A DNA stretch of 64,000 bases from Sphaerisporangium corydalis (GTDB lineage Bacteria; Actinomycetota; Actinomycetes; Streptosporangiales; Streptosporangiaceae), in NCBI RefSeq assembly GCF_025506355.1, contig NZ_JANZYP010000032.1, positions 34,762-98,761 on the forward strand. Reading direction: 5' to 3'. A program made the position numbers and the translations under genes. Below the pieces are notes generated by a model. It had not been told where the DNA came from and did not search any database. It saw nothing but the letters and a program-made list of their open reading frames with translations. Position 1 is the first letter of the stretch, and each line of letters starts with the position of its first letter. This document shows positions 27,256 to 35,632 of the stretch, one piece after another.

Positions 27256-28122
27256 TCAAGCAGGGAGGCGGTAGGTGCCCTCGTCCGGCACCTCGGCCAG
27301 ACCGTCGGCGACAAGGCTGTCGAGCGCCCGTTCGCGCTGGACCTCGTCGGCCCAGACCGCGTCGAGCGCGGCCTTGGGCACGGCGCCGTGGGCGTCCCTG
27401 AGGACCGCCAGGAGCCGTCCCCTGCACTGCCGGTCGGTGCCCGCGTAGGTCTGCCCGCGTCGCTCAGGACCATCGTGGGCCGGGCGTCCCGCCAGGCGCC
27501 AGGCGCAGAGGCCGGCCACGGGGCAGTCGGCGCACCGGGGCGCGCGGGCCGTGCAGACCAGGGCGCCGAGCTCCATGACCGCGACCGCCCACGTCGGCGC
27601 GTCCAGGGCGGGGAGCAGCGACTCGGCCAGCCGGCGCTCCACGGTCGTGGTGGCCTTCGGCGGGTACTCCTCCCCCCGTACGGCGCGGGCCAGCACCCGG
27701 CGCACGTTGGTGTCCAGCACGGCGTGGCTGCCGCCGTAGGCGAAGCTCGCGACGGCCGCCGCCGTGTAGTCGCCGACGCCGGGAAGGCCGCGCAGCGCGT
27801 CGTAGGAGGACGGGACCCGCCCGTCATGGTCCGCGGTGATCGCGCGGGCGCACGCGTGCAGGTTGAGCGCGCGGCGGGGGTATCCGAGGCGCCCCCAGTG
27901 GCGTACGGCCTCACCTGGCGGTTCGGCGGCGAGGGCGGCGGGGGTGGGCCAGCGTTCCATCCACTCGGTCCAGACCGGCTGGACGCGGGCCACGGGGGTC
28001 TGCTGGAGCATGATCTCGCTGACCAGGATCGCCCAGGGGCTCGCGTCCGGCCGCCGCCAGGGGAGGTCTCTGGCCTTCTCGGCGTACCAGTCGAGGATGG
28101 GGGTGTGCAGTGCGGTTCCCAC
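27256..28122 (-). CDS. mutY: A/G-specific adenine DNA glycosylase
   Basis: Removes adenine mispaired with 8-oxoguanine. The 288-aa protein has the helix-hairpin-helix LPGVGDYTAAAVASFA followed by the catalytic Asp (VLDTNVRRV), the catalytic-Glu region (SEIMLQQTPVARV), and a 4Fe-4S loop CTARAPRCADCPVAGLC with C-x6-C-x2-C-x5-C spacing. It lacks the full C-terminal MutT-like domain of E. coli MutY, as is usual in actinobacteria, and ends in a short winged-helix-like segment. Confidence 0.96.
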   Translation of the reverse strand: MGTALHTPILDWYAEKARDLPWRRPDASPWAILVSEIMLQQTPVARVQPVWTEWMERWPTPAALAAEPPGEAVRHWGRLGYPRRALNLHACARAITADHDGRVPSSYDALRGLPGVGDYTAAAVASFAYGGSHAVLDTNVRRVLARAVRGEEYPPKATTTVERRLAESLLPALDAPTWAVAVMELGALVCTARAPRCADCPVAGLCAWRLAGRPAHDGPERRGQTYAGTDRQCRGRLLAVLRDAHGAVPKAALDAVWADEVQRERALDSLVADGLAEVPDEGTYRLPA

Positions 28123-28443
28123 GGTGCCGAGCCTAGATCGTGCTCACCCGGTGCCACGCCCATTTGCGTCACCCGCTCGTACTCGGAGATCGCGAAGGAC
28201 GGCGATCGGCTGACGACCCGCCGCCGGCTCCGCTGTACGGGTGCCACGGTAGACACAAGGGCGTGAGATCCGAATCAGCCCCAGGTTAGCGCCCCCCTAA
28301 CCTTCCTCACCGGTCTGAGCGGCGAAGAGAGCCGGGTCGGCGGCGGGCTCACCCGTGGTCTGGGAAGCTGGGGTGGGGGGGTGGCCCCCGGGCCCGATTC
28401 GATGAGAGACGGGCCGTGCGGCGTCGCCCCCGGGTCCGATCCG
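28123..28443. other. Divergent promoter region between mutY and the sensor kinase
   Basis: About 320 bases. An inverted repeat AGGTTAG (28283-28289) / CTAACCT (28297-28303) with a 7-base spacer is present; each half resembles an iron-box half-site but the spacing is wrong for IdeR/DmdR. The right end carries a duplicated start region of the kinase gene. Confidence 0.45.
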
Positions 28444-28461
28444 ATGAGGGGTGTCGTGCGG
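28384..28461 (+). repeat. 42-bp tandem duplication over the kinase translation start
   Basis: GCCCCCGGG(C/T)CCGAT(T/C)CGATG begins at 28384 and again at 28426, placing two in-frame ATG codons 42 bases apart (28402 and 28444); each is followed by GTGCGG after 12-14 bases. Confidence 0.85.
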
Positions 28462-29766
28462 GAGCCTCACAGTACGCCGTTGCGCCGCAGGGTCCTGGTG
28501 GCCATCGTCGGCATCGCCGCGCCGGCCGTGGCGCTGTTCGCGATCCCGCTCGCGCTGTCGGTCGAGCGGCTCTACCACGACGAGACGGCGGGCGCGCTGG
28601 GGCGCGACGCCACCTGGATCGCCGCCGCCATCCCCGACCACGTGATGAGCGGGCCCCCGGCGTCGCTGTCGCTGCCGAGAGGCGTGCCGTCCGGGCTGCG
28701 CGTCGGCGTGTACACCACCAAGGGCGACCTGCTGTTCGGCGAGGGGCCGAGGCGGTCGGACATCGCGGTCCATTCCCGCGACGGCCGCGTCCACGAGGAG
28801 GTGGAGGACGGCTACATGGCGGTCTCGGCGCCGATCCCCTCCGACGAGGTGCGCGGGGGCGTGGTGCGGGTGGCCGCGCCCTACGACCAGATCTCCGAAC
28901 GCGTGCACGAGTCGTGGCTGCTCATGGCCGGGCTCGCGGTGATCGTGATCGGCCTGGCGGCCGCGTTCGCGCTGCGCCAGTCCAGGCGGCTCGCCGCGCC
29001 GCTGGAACACCTGACCCGGGCGGCGCAGGGACTCGGCGCGGGCGACTTCTCCATCCGCGCGCCGCGATCGGACGTACGGGAGGCCGACGTCGCGGGCCTG
29101 GCCCTGGAGTCGACGGCCCGCCGACTCGGTGAGGTGCTCGACCGCGAGCGCGCCTTCAGCGCCGACGTCTCCCACCAGCTCCGTACCCGCCTCACGGGCA
29201 TGCTGCTGGGCCTTGAGTCGGCGCTCGCCCGCCCGGGCGCCCAGCACGAGGACGCCATCCGCACCGCCCTGGCCCGGGGCGAGCAGCTCCAGACCGTCAT
29301 CGAGGACCTCGTACGGCTCACGCGGGAGAGCGACGCGGAACGTTGCCTGGACGTGCGTGCGCTCCTCCAGGAGATCCGGGGCGCCTGGTACGGGGGGCTG
29401 GCCGCGCAGGGGCGCTCGCTGGCCCTGAGCCTGCCCGACGAGCTCCCTCCCGTCGCGGCATCGCCGGCGGCGCTGCGGCAGATCCTCCAGGTCCTGCTGG
29501 ACAACGCCGTCGCGCACGGGGCCGGCGAGATCACCGTGGACGTGGCCGACCTCGGGAACGGCGTCGCGATCGAGGTGGCCGACCAGGGGGCGGGCGTTCC
29601 CGAGGGGGCCGACGTGTTCGCGCGCCGCTCGGGGGACGCAGAGGGGCACGGCATCGGCCTGGCGCTGGCGCGCTCGCTCGCCGAGGCCGAGGGCGGCCGT
29701 CTCGTCCTGCGCCGCGCCGCCCCGCCGGTCTTCAGCCTCCTCCTCCCGACCCCCGGCCCTGACTGA
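28444..29766 (+). CDS. Two-component sensor histidine kinase
   Basis: A 440-aa membrane sensor. Segments: first membrane helix VLVAIVGIAAPAVALFAIPLAL, an extracytoplasmic domain of about 110 residues, a second helix (LLMAGLAVIVIGLAAAFAL), HAMP, the HisKA H-box FSADVSHQLRTRLTG with phospho-His at ~244, and an HATPase domain with LLDNAVAHG (N-box) and GHGIGLALARSLAEAEGG (G-box). Start choice is uncertain: ATG 28402, ATG 28444 or GTG 28456; GAGGGG just before GTG 28456 makes that start also likely. Its cognate regulator follows 57 bases downstream. The signal is unknown. Confidence 0.93.
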   Translation: MRGVVREPHSTPLRRRVLVAIVGIAAPAVALFAIPLALSVERLYHDETAGALGRDATWIAAAIPDHVMSGPPASLSLPRGVPSGLRVGVYTTKGDLLFGEGPRRSDIAVHSRDGRVHEEVEDGYMAVSAPIPSDEVRGGVVRVAAPYDQISERVHESWLLMAGLAVIVIGLAAAFALRQSRRLAAPLEHLTRAAQGLGAGDFSIRAPRSDVREADVAGLALESTARRLGEVLDRERAFSADVSHQLRTRLTGMLLGLESALARPGAQHEDAIRTALARGEQLQTVIEDLVRLTRESDAERCLDVRALLQEIRGAWYGGLAAQGRSLALSLPDELPPVAASPAALRQILQVLLDNAVAHGAGEITVDVADLGNGVAIEVADQGAGVPEGADVFARRSGDAEGHGIGLALARSLAEAEGGRLVLRRAAPPVFSLLLPTPGPD

Positions 29767-29823
29767 GAGCACCCGAACCGTGGACGGCCGCCGCCCCGGC
29801 GAGGGCTCGCCTACGATCGGCAT

Positions 29824-30507
29824 ATGACGCGTGTACTGGTCGTTGAGGACGATCCGGTCATCGGCTCGGAGCTGGTGGAGGCGCTGGCGGGGAACGGCTA
29901 CCAGGTGACGCTGTCGAGGACCGGCGGCGACGCGCTCGACAAGGTCAGGGACGGCGCTCCCGACCTCGTCCTGCTCGACCTCGGCCTGCCCGACGTGGAC
30001 GGCGTCGCGGTGTGCCGCCGCCTCCGCGTCGCGCTGCCGTCCACCTTGATCGTCGTGCTGACCGCACGCACGCAGGAGTTCGAGGTGGTGGTCGCGCTGG
30101 ACGCGGGCGCCGACGACTACCTCACCAAGCCGTTCCGGCTGACCGAGCTGCTCGCCAGGCTGCGCGCGCATCTGCGCCGCCAGGCCACCCCGCAGGGGGA
30201 GCGAACGCTGTCGGTCGGCCTCCTGCGCCTGGACCTTCCCGCGCGCCGGGCCTACGTGGGGGACGCGGAGCTGATCCTGCGGCCCAAGGAGTTCGACCTG
30301 CTCGCGGCGCTGGCCTCCCGCGCGGGCGAGGTCGTCACGCGCGAGCAGCTCATGGACGACGTGTGGGACGCCAACTGGTTCGGGCCGACCAAGACCCTGG
30401 ACGTGCACGTCTTCGCGCTGCGCCGCAAGCTGAGCGAGCACGGCGAGGACCCCCAGCGCATCACCACCCTGCGGGGCCGCGGCTACCGCTACGAGATCGA
30501 CGTCTGA
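29824..30507 (+). CDS. OmpR/PhoB-type response regulator
   Basis: The 227-aa partner of the upstream kinase. The receiver domain has the acidic pair VEDD, phospho-acceptor Asp52 (LVLLDLGLPD), a Thr in VLTART and Lys in YLTKPF. The C-terminal winged helix reads ILRPKEFDLLAALASRAGEVVTREQLMDDVW and ends RGRGYRYEIDV. Kinase-before-regulator order is the reverse of the common arrangement. A weak repeat of the gene end (CGACGTCTGACCGCGCCGG) lies about 30 bases downstream. Confidence 0.96.
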   Translation: MTRVLVVEDDPVIGSELVEALAGNGYQVTLSRTGGDALDKVRDGAPDLVLLDLGLPDVDGVAVCRRLRVALPSTLIVVLTARTQEFEVVVALDAGADDYLTKPFRLTELLARLRAHLRRQATPQGERTLSVGLLRLDLPARRAYVGDAELILRPKEFDLLAALASRAGEVVTREQLMDDVWDANWFGPTKTLDVHVFALRRKLSEHGEDPQRITTLRGRGYRYEIDV

Positions 30508-30650
30508 CCGCGCCGGCGCCATCGTCACGACGTCTCGCCCGCCGGTTCCGCGCGGCGCCGGGGGTTTTCTGGACATGTCAGGATCTGTAGGGGGTGCTGT
30601 CAGGGTTTGTGGGTGGGTACGTTCTCCCAGATCGGCGGGTCGGCGCCCTG

Positions 30651-30683
30651 TATGGTGATCGAATCACCATACTGTAAGTATGG
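30651..30683. promoter_or_regulatory. Two overlapping inverted repeats at the start of the anchored protein gene
   Basis: TATGGTGAT (30651-30659) and ATCACCATA (30663-30671) are perfect arms with a 3-base spacer. A second repeat, CCATAC (30667-30672) / GTATGG (30678-30683), shares the middle element and includes the ATG start at 30680. Three spaced TATGG/CCATA boxes of this kind suggest a repressor operator, or an RNA switch blocking initiation. Confidence 0.55.
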
Positions 30684-31387
30684 ATCCGGACACGTTCCGT
30701 GGCGACGTCGGCGTCGAGGGGCCGGACGTCTACTGGCGCCGCAGGGTGTCGGTGCTCACTGGTGCCCTCGTCGTGGTCGCCGTCGTGGCCTGGGCCTGCA
30801 CCAGCGCGTCAGGCGGCTCGGGGTCGAACGCCCCGAGGCCCGCGGTGGCCGGGTCGAAGGACCCCGGCTCAGGGGCGGGCGTCGCGCCCGTGCCGTCCCC
30901 GGCCGCCACCCCGACGCCGGCGCCCACCGCCAAGCCGACGGCGACCCGTCATCCGGCCGCCAAACCCAGCCCGCACCCGAGCCGCGCCCAGCGCCCCGGC
31001 GACCCCTGCGAGCGGCCCGACCTGGTGCTCGGCCTGCGTGGCGAGTCCGAGGTGTACGCCAAGAAGGGCACCCCTAGGTTCCTGCTCACCGTCGTCAACA
31101 TCGGCCGCGTCGAGTGCACGGTCGACGTCGGGCCGCGCGCCGTGGAGATCCGCATCGTCTCGGGCACCGACCGCGTCTGGTCGACCGCCGACTGCGTGAG
31201 CGGCGACGGCGTGGACGTCCGGCACCTCCGGCGCGGCATCCCGCACGTGCGCACGGTCGGCTGGGACCGACGCCGGTCCGCGCCCGACTGCCGCTCGGCC
31301 CGCCAGAAGGCCCGTGACGGCACGTACGTCGCGATGGCCAGGCTCGGGCCGCTGCGCAGCGCCAAGGTCGTCTTCCACCTCCGCTGA
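30680..31387 (+). CDS. Membrane-anchored protein with Pro/Ala/Thr-rich stalk and extracellular beta-domain
   Basis: A 235-aa protein: N-terminal cytoplasmic ~22 residues, one membrane helix (VSVLTGALVVVAVVAWACT), a disordered stalk rich in Pro/Ala/Thr/Ser (~residues 45-105), and a C-terminal domain of about 130 residues with four Cys (CERPDLVLGL, VECTVDVGP, TADCVSGDG, SAPDCRS) that may form disulfides. The domain looks like an Ig-like sandwich (BsuPI/DUF4232-like), but I do not recognise the family with certainty. No clear ribosome-binding site precedes the ATG, which lies inside an inverted repeat. Converges with disA. Confidence 0.82.
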   Translation: MDPDTFRGDVGVEGPDVYWRRRVSVLTGALVVVAVVAWACTSASGGSGSNAPRPAVAGSKDPGSGAGVAPVPSPAATPTPAPTAKPTATRHPAAKPSPHPSRAQRPGDPCERPDLVLGLRGESEVYAKKGTPRFLLTVVNIGRVECTVDVGPRAVEIRIVSGTDRVWSTADCVSGDGVDVRHLRRGIPHVRTVGWDRRRSAPDCRSARQKARDGTYVAMARLGPLRSAKVVFHLR

Positions 31388-31410
31388 CCCGCCTTCGGCG
31401 GGCGGGTCAG
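31384..31410. terminator. Bidirectional hairpin containing both stop codons
   Basis: CTGACCCGCC (31384-31393) pairs perfectly with GGCGGGTCAG (31401-31410). The left arm contains the stop of the anchored protein gene, the right arm the complement of the disA stop, so two convergent genes end inside one hairpin. Confidence 0.7.
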
Positions 31411-32498
31411 ACGTAGCGTTCCAGGATGGAGGCCTCGGCCAGGCGGGAGAGGCCCTCGCGGACGCTGCGGGCGCGGGACTCGCCGACGCCGCCCACCGAC
31501 TGCAGGTCGTCGATGCTCGCCGCCAGGAGCTTCTGCAGGCCGCCGAAATGGCCCACGAGCCGGTCGACGACGGTCGCGGGGAGCCGGGGGACCTTGGCCA
31601 GCAGGCGGTACCCCCGGGGGCTCACCGGGCCGTCCAGGGCCTCGGAGCCGGTGTGCCCGAGGACGCGCGCGACGGCCGTCAGGTCGAGCAGGTCGGCGGG
31701 GGAGAGCCGGTCGAGCTCCGCGAGCGAGTCGGCCACCCTGCGCGGGCGGCGCCCCGACCCGGCGGCCGGCAGGTAGTCGCGCATGATCAGGTCGCGGTCC
31801 TCGCCGACCCCGGCGACCAGCTCGGCGAGCTGCAGGGAGAGCAGGCGGCCGTCGGTGCCGAGCTCGACGACGTACCCCTCGATCTCGCCGGCGATGCGGC
31901 GCACCATCTCCAGCCGCAGCACCACCACCGCGACGTCCCTGACGGTGACGAGGTCCTCGATCTCCAGGGCCGACAGGGTGCCGGAGACCTCGTCGAGGCG
32001 CATCTTGTAGCGTTCGAGGGTCGCCAGCGCCTGGTTGGCCTTGGACAGGATCGCCGCCGACTCCTCCATGACGTAGCGCACGCCTTCGAGGTAGAGCGCG
32101 ATGATGCGCATGGACTTGCTGATCGAGATCACCGGGAAGCCGGTCTGCCGCGCCACCCGCTGGGCGGTGCGGTGGCGCGTGCCGGACTCGTTGGTGGGGA
32201 TGGCCGAGTCGGGCACGAGGTGGACCGCCGCCCGGACGATCTTGTCGCCCGAGCGGTTGAGCACGATGGCGCCGTCCATCTTGGCGAGCTCGCGCAGGCG
32301 GGTGGCGGAGAACTCCACGTCGAGCGAGAACCCGCCCGTGCAGACGCCCTCGACGATGTCGTCATGGCCGAGGACGATCAGAGCGCCGGTGTGGCCACGG
32401 AGAATGCGCTCCAGGCCGTCACGCAGCTCGGTGCCTGGAGCGAGCGTGGCAAGGGTGGATCTTCGGCGTTCGTCGATGCCCTTGCTGGTGTGTGCCAC
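31407..32498 (-). CDS. disA: DNA integrity scanning diadenylate cyclase DisA
   Basis: Makes cyclic di-AMP from two ATP and pauses on recombination intermediates. The 363-aa protein has the DAC domain with MDGAIVL (DGA) and [15 protein letters not shown] (RHR) catalytic motifs, a helical spine, and a C-terminal RuvA-like helix-hairpin-helix ([22 protein letters not shown]). It lies 66 bases downstream of radA on the same strand; RadA is known to modulate DisA in Bacillus and mycobacteria. The product ligand is sensed by the riboswitch at 18409-18597. Confidence 0.97.
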   Translation of the reverse strand: MAHTSKGIDERRRSTLATLAPGTELRDGLERILRGHTGALIVLGHDDIVEGVCTGGFSLDVEFSATRLRELAKMDGAIVLNRSGDKIVRAAVHLVPDSAIPTNESGTRHRTAQRVARQTGFPVISISKSMRIIALYLEGVRYVMEESAAILSKANQALATLERYKMRLDEVSGTLSALEIEDLVTVRDVAVVVLRLEMVRRIAGEIEGYVVELGTDGRLLSLQLAELVAGVGEDRDLIMRDYLPAAGSGRRPRRVADSLAELDRLSPADLLDLTAVARVLGHTGSEALDGPVSPRGYRLLAKVPRLPATVVDRLVGHFGGLQKLLAASIDDLQSVGGVGESRARSVREGLSRLAEASILERYV

Positions 32499-32564
32499 AT
32501 GACCCCCGCTGGTCGCTGACGTGGCCCAGTTTACCGGCGAAGTGCCCGCCGGGCCCGGAGATCC

Positions 32565-33995
32565 TCACGTGACGTGCGTGAGCGCGTCCCAGACGTTCTC
32601 CGCCTCTGTGACGTCGAAACCCTGGGAGAAGGTCGTCGTGCGGATGGGCGACCTGGTCACGGGGACGGGATGGAGCGAGTCGCCCTCGCCGCTCGTCAGC
32701 GCGGAGGGGTCCTGGTCGAGCGATCTGGCGGGCACCAGGGCGTGGGTGAAGCCGAGGCGCGCGGCCTCGGCGACCCGCCGCCGGATGTCCCTGACCGGCC
32801 GCAGCTCCCCCGCCAGGCCGACCTCGCCGAGCACGACCAGGCCGGGCGGCAGCGGGCGGTCGCCGGCCGCGCTGGCCACGGCGAGCATCACCGCGAGGTC
32901 CACCGCGGGGTCGTTGAGCTTGATGCCGCCGACGGTGGCGGTGAACACGTCGCACCCGCTCAGGCGGGCGTTGAGCCGCCGCTCCAGCACCGCGAGGATC
33001 ATCGTCACCCGGAACGGGTCGAGCCCGGAGGAGGACCGGCGGGGCTGCTGGGCCTCGGTGGGGCCGACGAGCGCCTGCACCTCGGCAGGGAGCGGGCGGG
33101 TGCCCTCGACGGTGACGGTGACGCAGGTGCCGGGCACCGGCTCGGCGCGCCGCGAGACGAACAGGCCGCTCGGGTCGGGCAGCCCCACGATGCCGCTTTC
33201 CGTGAGGTCGAAGCAGCCGATCTCGTCGGTCGGGCCGTAGCGGTTCTTGATGGACCTGACCATGCGCAGCCGGGAGTGCCGGTCGCCCTCGAAGTGCAGG
33301 ACCACGTCGACGAGGTGTTCGAGCGTGCGCGGGCCGGCGATCGAGCCGTCCTTGGTGACGTGGCCGACCAGGACCGTGGACATGCCGCGCTCCTTGGCCA
33401 GGCGGACGAGGTTGCCCGTGACCTCGCGCACCTGGGTGACCCCGCCGGGGACGCCGGTCGCCTGCGCGGAGCCGATGGTCTGGACGGAGTCGACGATCAG
33501 GAGCCTCGGCTGGATCTTCTCGACATGGCTCACCAGCGCGGACAGGTCGGTCTCCGCCGCGAGGTAGAGCTGGTCCTGGATGGCGCCGATGCGGTCGGCG
33601 CGCATGCGGACCTGGGCGGTCGACTCCTCGCCGGTGACGTAGAGCACGGTTTCGTGACGCGCGATGCTGGCGGCGGCCTCCAGCAGCAAGGTGGACTTGC
33701 CGATGCCGGGCTCGCCGGCCAGCAGGACGACGGCGCCGGGCACCAGGCCCCCGCCGAGCACGCGGTCGAGCTCGCCGACCCCGGTGGTGCGCGCGCGGGC
33801 GAACTCGGCCTTGACCTGGCCGATCGGCAGCGCGGGCGCGGTCACCGCGCCGCCCTGCACGACATGGACGCCTCCGCGGGCGCCCTCCTCGTCGACCGTG
33901 CCCCACGCCTGGCACTCGCCGCAGCGGCCGACCCACTTGGCGGCCCGCCACCCGCACTCGGCACAGCGGTAACCGAGCTTCTGCGTCTTGGTCAT
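32565..33995 (-). CDS. radA: DNA repair protein RadA (Sms)
   Basis: A RecA-like branch-migration helicase, 476 aa. N-terminal zinc finger YRCAECGWRAAKWVGRCGEC, Walker A AGEPGIGKSTLLLEAA, the RadA-specific KNRYGPTDEIG motif, and a Lon-like C-terminal domain (FTATVGGIKLNDPAVDLAV). The tail YSFQ-type end seen in other RadA is replaced by a short C-terminus (VWDALTHVT). radA-disA order is typical of actinobacteria and firmicutes. Confidence 0.97.
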   Translation of the reverse strand: MTKTQKLGYRCAECGWRAAKWVGRCGECQAWGTVDEEGARGGVHVVQGGAVTAPALPIGQVKAEFARARTTGVGELDRVLGGGLVPGAVVLLAGEPGIGKSTLLLEAAASIARHETVLYVTGEESTAQVRMRADRIGAIQDQLYLAAETDLSALVSHVEKIQPRLLIVDSVQTIGSAQATGVPGGVTQVREVTGNLVRLAKERGMSTVLVGHVTKDGSIAGPRTLEHLVDVVLHFEGDRHSRLRMVRSIKNRYGPTDEIGCFDLTESGIVGLPDPSGLFVSRRAEPVPGTCVTVTVEGTRPLPAEVQALVGPTEAQQPRRSSSGLDPFRVTMILAVLERRLNARLSGCDVFTATVGGIKLNDPAVDLAVMLAVASAAGDRPLPPGLVVLGEVGLAGELRPVRDIRRRVAEAARLGFTHALVPARSLDQDPSALTSGEGDSLHPVPVTRSPIRTTTFSQGFDVTEAENVWDALTHVT

Positions 33996-34051
33996 GCGGG
34001 CACGTTATCGGCAGCCGCCGACATTCCCCGCCGCCGCGAACGGCCCGGCCC

Positions 34052-34366
34052 TCAGAACTGGCCCTCCAGCTCGGCCAGCAGCAGGCGCTTGGGCTTGGCG
34101 CCGAGGACCTGGCGGACCACCTCGCCGCCCCGGTACAGGTTGAGCGTGGGGAAGCCGAGCACCGAGTAGCGGGCGGCGATCTCGGGGAACTCCTCGGCGT
34201 TGAGCTTGCCGACGGTCAGGCGGCCCGCGTACTCCTTGGCGATCTCCTCAAGGATCGGTGCCACCATGCGGCAGGGCGGGCACCATTCGGTCCAGAAGTC
34301 CACCAGGACGGGCTTGTCGCTCGCGAGCACCAGCTTGTCGAAGTTCTCGGCGGTCAGTGTGATCAT
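34052..34366 (-). CDS. Thioredoxin
   Basis: A 104-aa thioredoxin with active site WCPPCR (Cys29 and Cys32); the common WCGPC is replaced by WCPPC, which usually shifts the redox potential. Other family residues are present: VDFWTEW, VGKLNAEEFPEIAARYSVLGFPTLNLYRGG with the cis-Pro. The ATG at 34366 overlaps the stop of the upstream merR-type gene (ATGA) and has GGAG 7-8 bases before it, so the pair is translationally coupled. Confidence 0.94.
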   Translation of the reverse strand: MITLTAENFDKLVLASDKPVLVDFWTEWCPPCRMVAPILEEIAKEYAGRLTVGKLNAEEFPEIAARYSVLGFPTLNLYRGGEVVRQVLGAKPKRLLLAELEGQF

Positions 34367-34743
34367 GTCGTCGCTCCGGTTCTGATCGCGCACCTCGGGC
34401 ACGCGTCGGCGAGCTGTGAGGCCACCTCGGCCCTGCGGCCGAGCAGTGTGCGGATCTGCTCGTCGATCTCGGCCAGCTTGCGCCGGTAGACCTCGACGGA
34501 CTCGGGGCAGGCGTTGCCGGCCTCGTTGCCGGCGCGCAGGCAGTCGACGAACGGCCGGGCGTCCTCCAGTGTGAACCCCACGGTCAGCAGGGAGCGGATC
34601 TCGCTGACGAGCTTCAGGTCGGCCTCGTCGTAGTCCCGGTAGCCGTTGGACGACCGCCGGGCCGGGAGCAGTCCCTGCTGCTCGTAGTAGCGCAGCGCGC
34701 GGGTGCTCACTCCGGCGCGTCTGGCCAGCTCCCCGATCCGCAT
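34363..34743 (-). CDS. MerR family transcriptional regulator coupled to thioredoxin
   Basis: A 126-aa MerR protein: winged HTH MRIGELARRAGVSTRALRYYEQQGLLPARR, a coiled-coil dimerisation helix, and four Cys in the effector half (one in VDCLRAG, one in NACPES, and a CPRC pair near the end). The Cys placement and the coupling to thioredoxin suggest thiol/redox or metal sensing (inference). It probably controls its own operon through the dyad at 34777-34800. RBS GAGGAGGGACC precedes the ATG. Confidence 0.92.
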   Translation of the reverse strand: MRIGELARRAGVSTRALRYYEQQGLLPARRSSNGYRDYDEADLKLVSEIRSLLTVGFTLEDARPFVDCLRAGNEAGNACPESVEVYRRKLAEIDEQIRTLLGRRAEVASQLADACPRCAIRTGATT

Positions 34744-34776
34744 CGGTCCCTCCTCGATCCCGCGCTCACGGTAACC

Positions 34777-34800
34777 CTTGACATCAACGTCAATGTCAAG
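34777..34800 (-). promoter_or_regulatory. MerR-type promoter/operator dyad
   Basis: CTTGACAT and ATGTCAAG are perfect 8-bp arms around an 8-base centre that itself contains ACGT. On the minus strand TTGACA could serve as the -35 box; 19 bases later lies TTACCG as a poor -10. A 19-bp spacer with the dyad between the boxes is the hallmark of MerR-controlled promoters. Confidence 0.65.
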
Positions 34801-34828
34801 CCGGAGCGTCCCGGCGCGCCGGGCGGGG

Positions 34829-35527
34829 TCAGAAGCGGCGCCACCGCAGGACGTTCGGGTAGTCGAGTTCGAGCCCCGGGGTGTCCGCGATCGCCTCCTC
34901 GGCCACGTCGGGGGCGAACTCGATGCGCAGCACCGCCTCCAGGTCGGCGCGTGCCGAGAAGACCATGCGCAGGTCGAGCTCCTGGCGCTCCCACCCCTGG
35001 CGCGACCAGAACGACTCCACCGCCGCCGCGGAGTAGCTCGGCACCGTGCGGCCGAACCAGCCGCCGAACGCCCCGCGCGTCGCGTCGAGGTCGAGGACGA
35101 ACGCGGCGCCGCCCCGGCGGACCACCCGGGACAGCTCGCGCAGGCCCGGCTCGCAGCCGGGCCCGAAGAAGTACGCCCACCGGGCGGTCGCGACGTCGAC
35201 GGAGGCGTCGGGGACCGGCAGTGCCTGGGCGGTGGCGGAGCGGACCGACACGCCGGGGAGCCCGCGGCAGCGTTCGGCGGCGAGCGCCGCCAGCCCGGAA
35301 TGGGGCTCCACGCCGATCACCTTGCTCGCCGTGGCGGCGAAGACGGGCAGGTGGAAGCCGGTGCCGCAGCCGATGTCCAGGACGACGGCCCCGGTCCACG
35401 GCCGGATCGCGGCCATCGCGGCGTCCGCGACGCCGTCGGGGTCGACGGCCCGGTTCTCCAGCTCGTAGGTCCTCGGGGAGTTCCAGATGTTCGGACTGGG
35501 GATGGCCCCGTCCACGATCCGCGCCAT
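34829..35527 (-). CDS. Class I SAM-dependent methyltransferase
   Basis: A 232-aa methyltransferase with motif [17 protein letters not shown], motif II around VIGVEPHSG, and the Methyltransf_11-type segment [20 protein letters not shown]. The C-terminal part ([12 protein letters not shown]) is unremarkable. It converges with the merR-trx operon and diverges from the TIM-barrel gene. Substrate unknown; there is no pathway context. Confidence 0.9.
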   Translation of the reverse strand: MARIVDGAIPSPNIWNSPRTYELENRAVDPDGVADAAMAAIRPWTGAVVLDIGCGTGFHLPVFAATASKVIGVEPHSGLAALAAERCRGLPGVSVRSATAQALPVPDASVDVATARWAYFFGPGCEPGLRELSRVVRRGGAAFVLDLDATRGAFGGWFGRTVPSYSAAAVESFWSRQGWERQELDLRMVFSARADLEAVLRIEFAPDVAEEAIADTPGLELDYPNVLRWRRF

Positions 35528-35632
35528 GCGAACACGCTAGACCAGCCGGAACGCGGCACGGGCATGTGTGATATCCGTTGCATCCGGGTTGCGGAGCGCC
35601 ACCTGGGCGCGCCCCGGCTTAGGCTGGCAGAT

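Noticed and set aside
28283..28303. IdeR/DmdR iron box
   Set aside because: Half-sites fit but the spacer is 7 bases, not the 1-3 expected, so I report it only as an inverted repeat.
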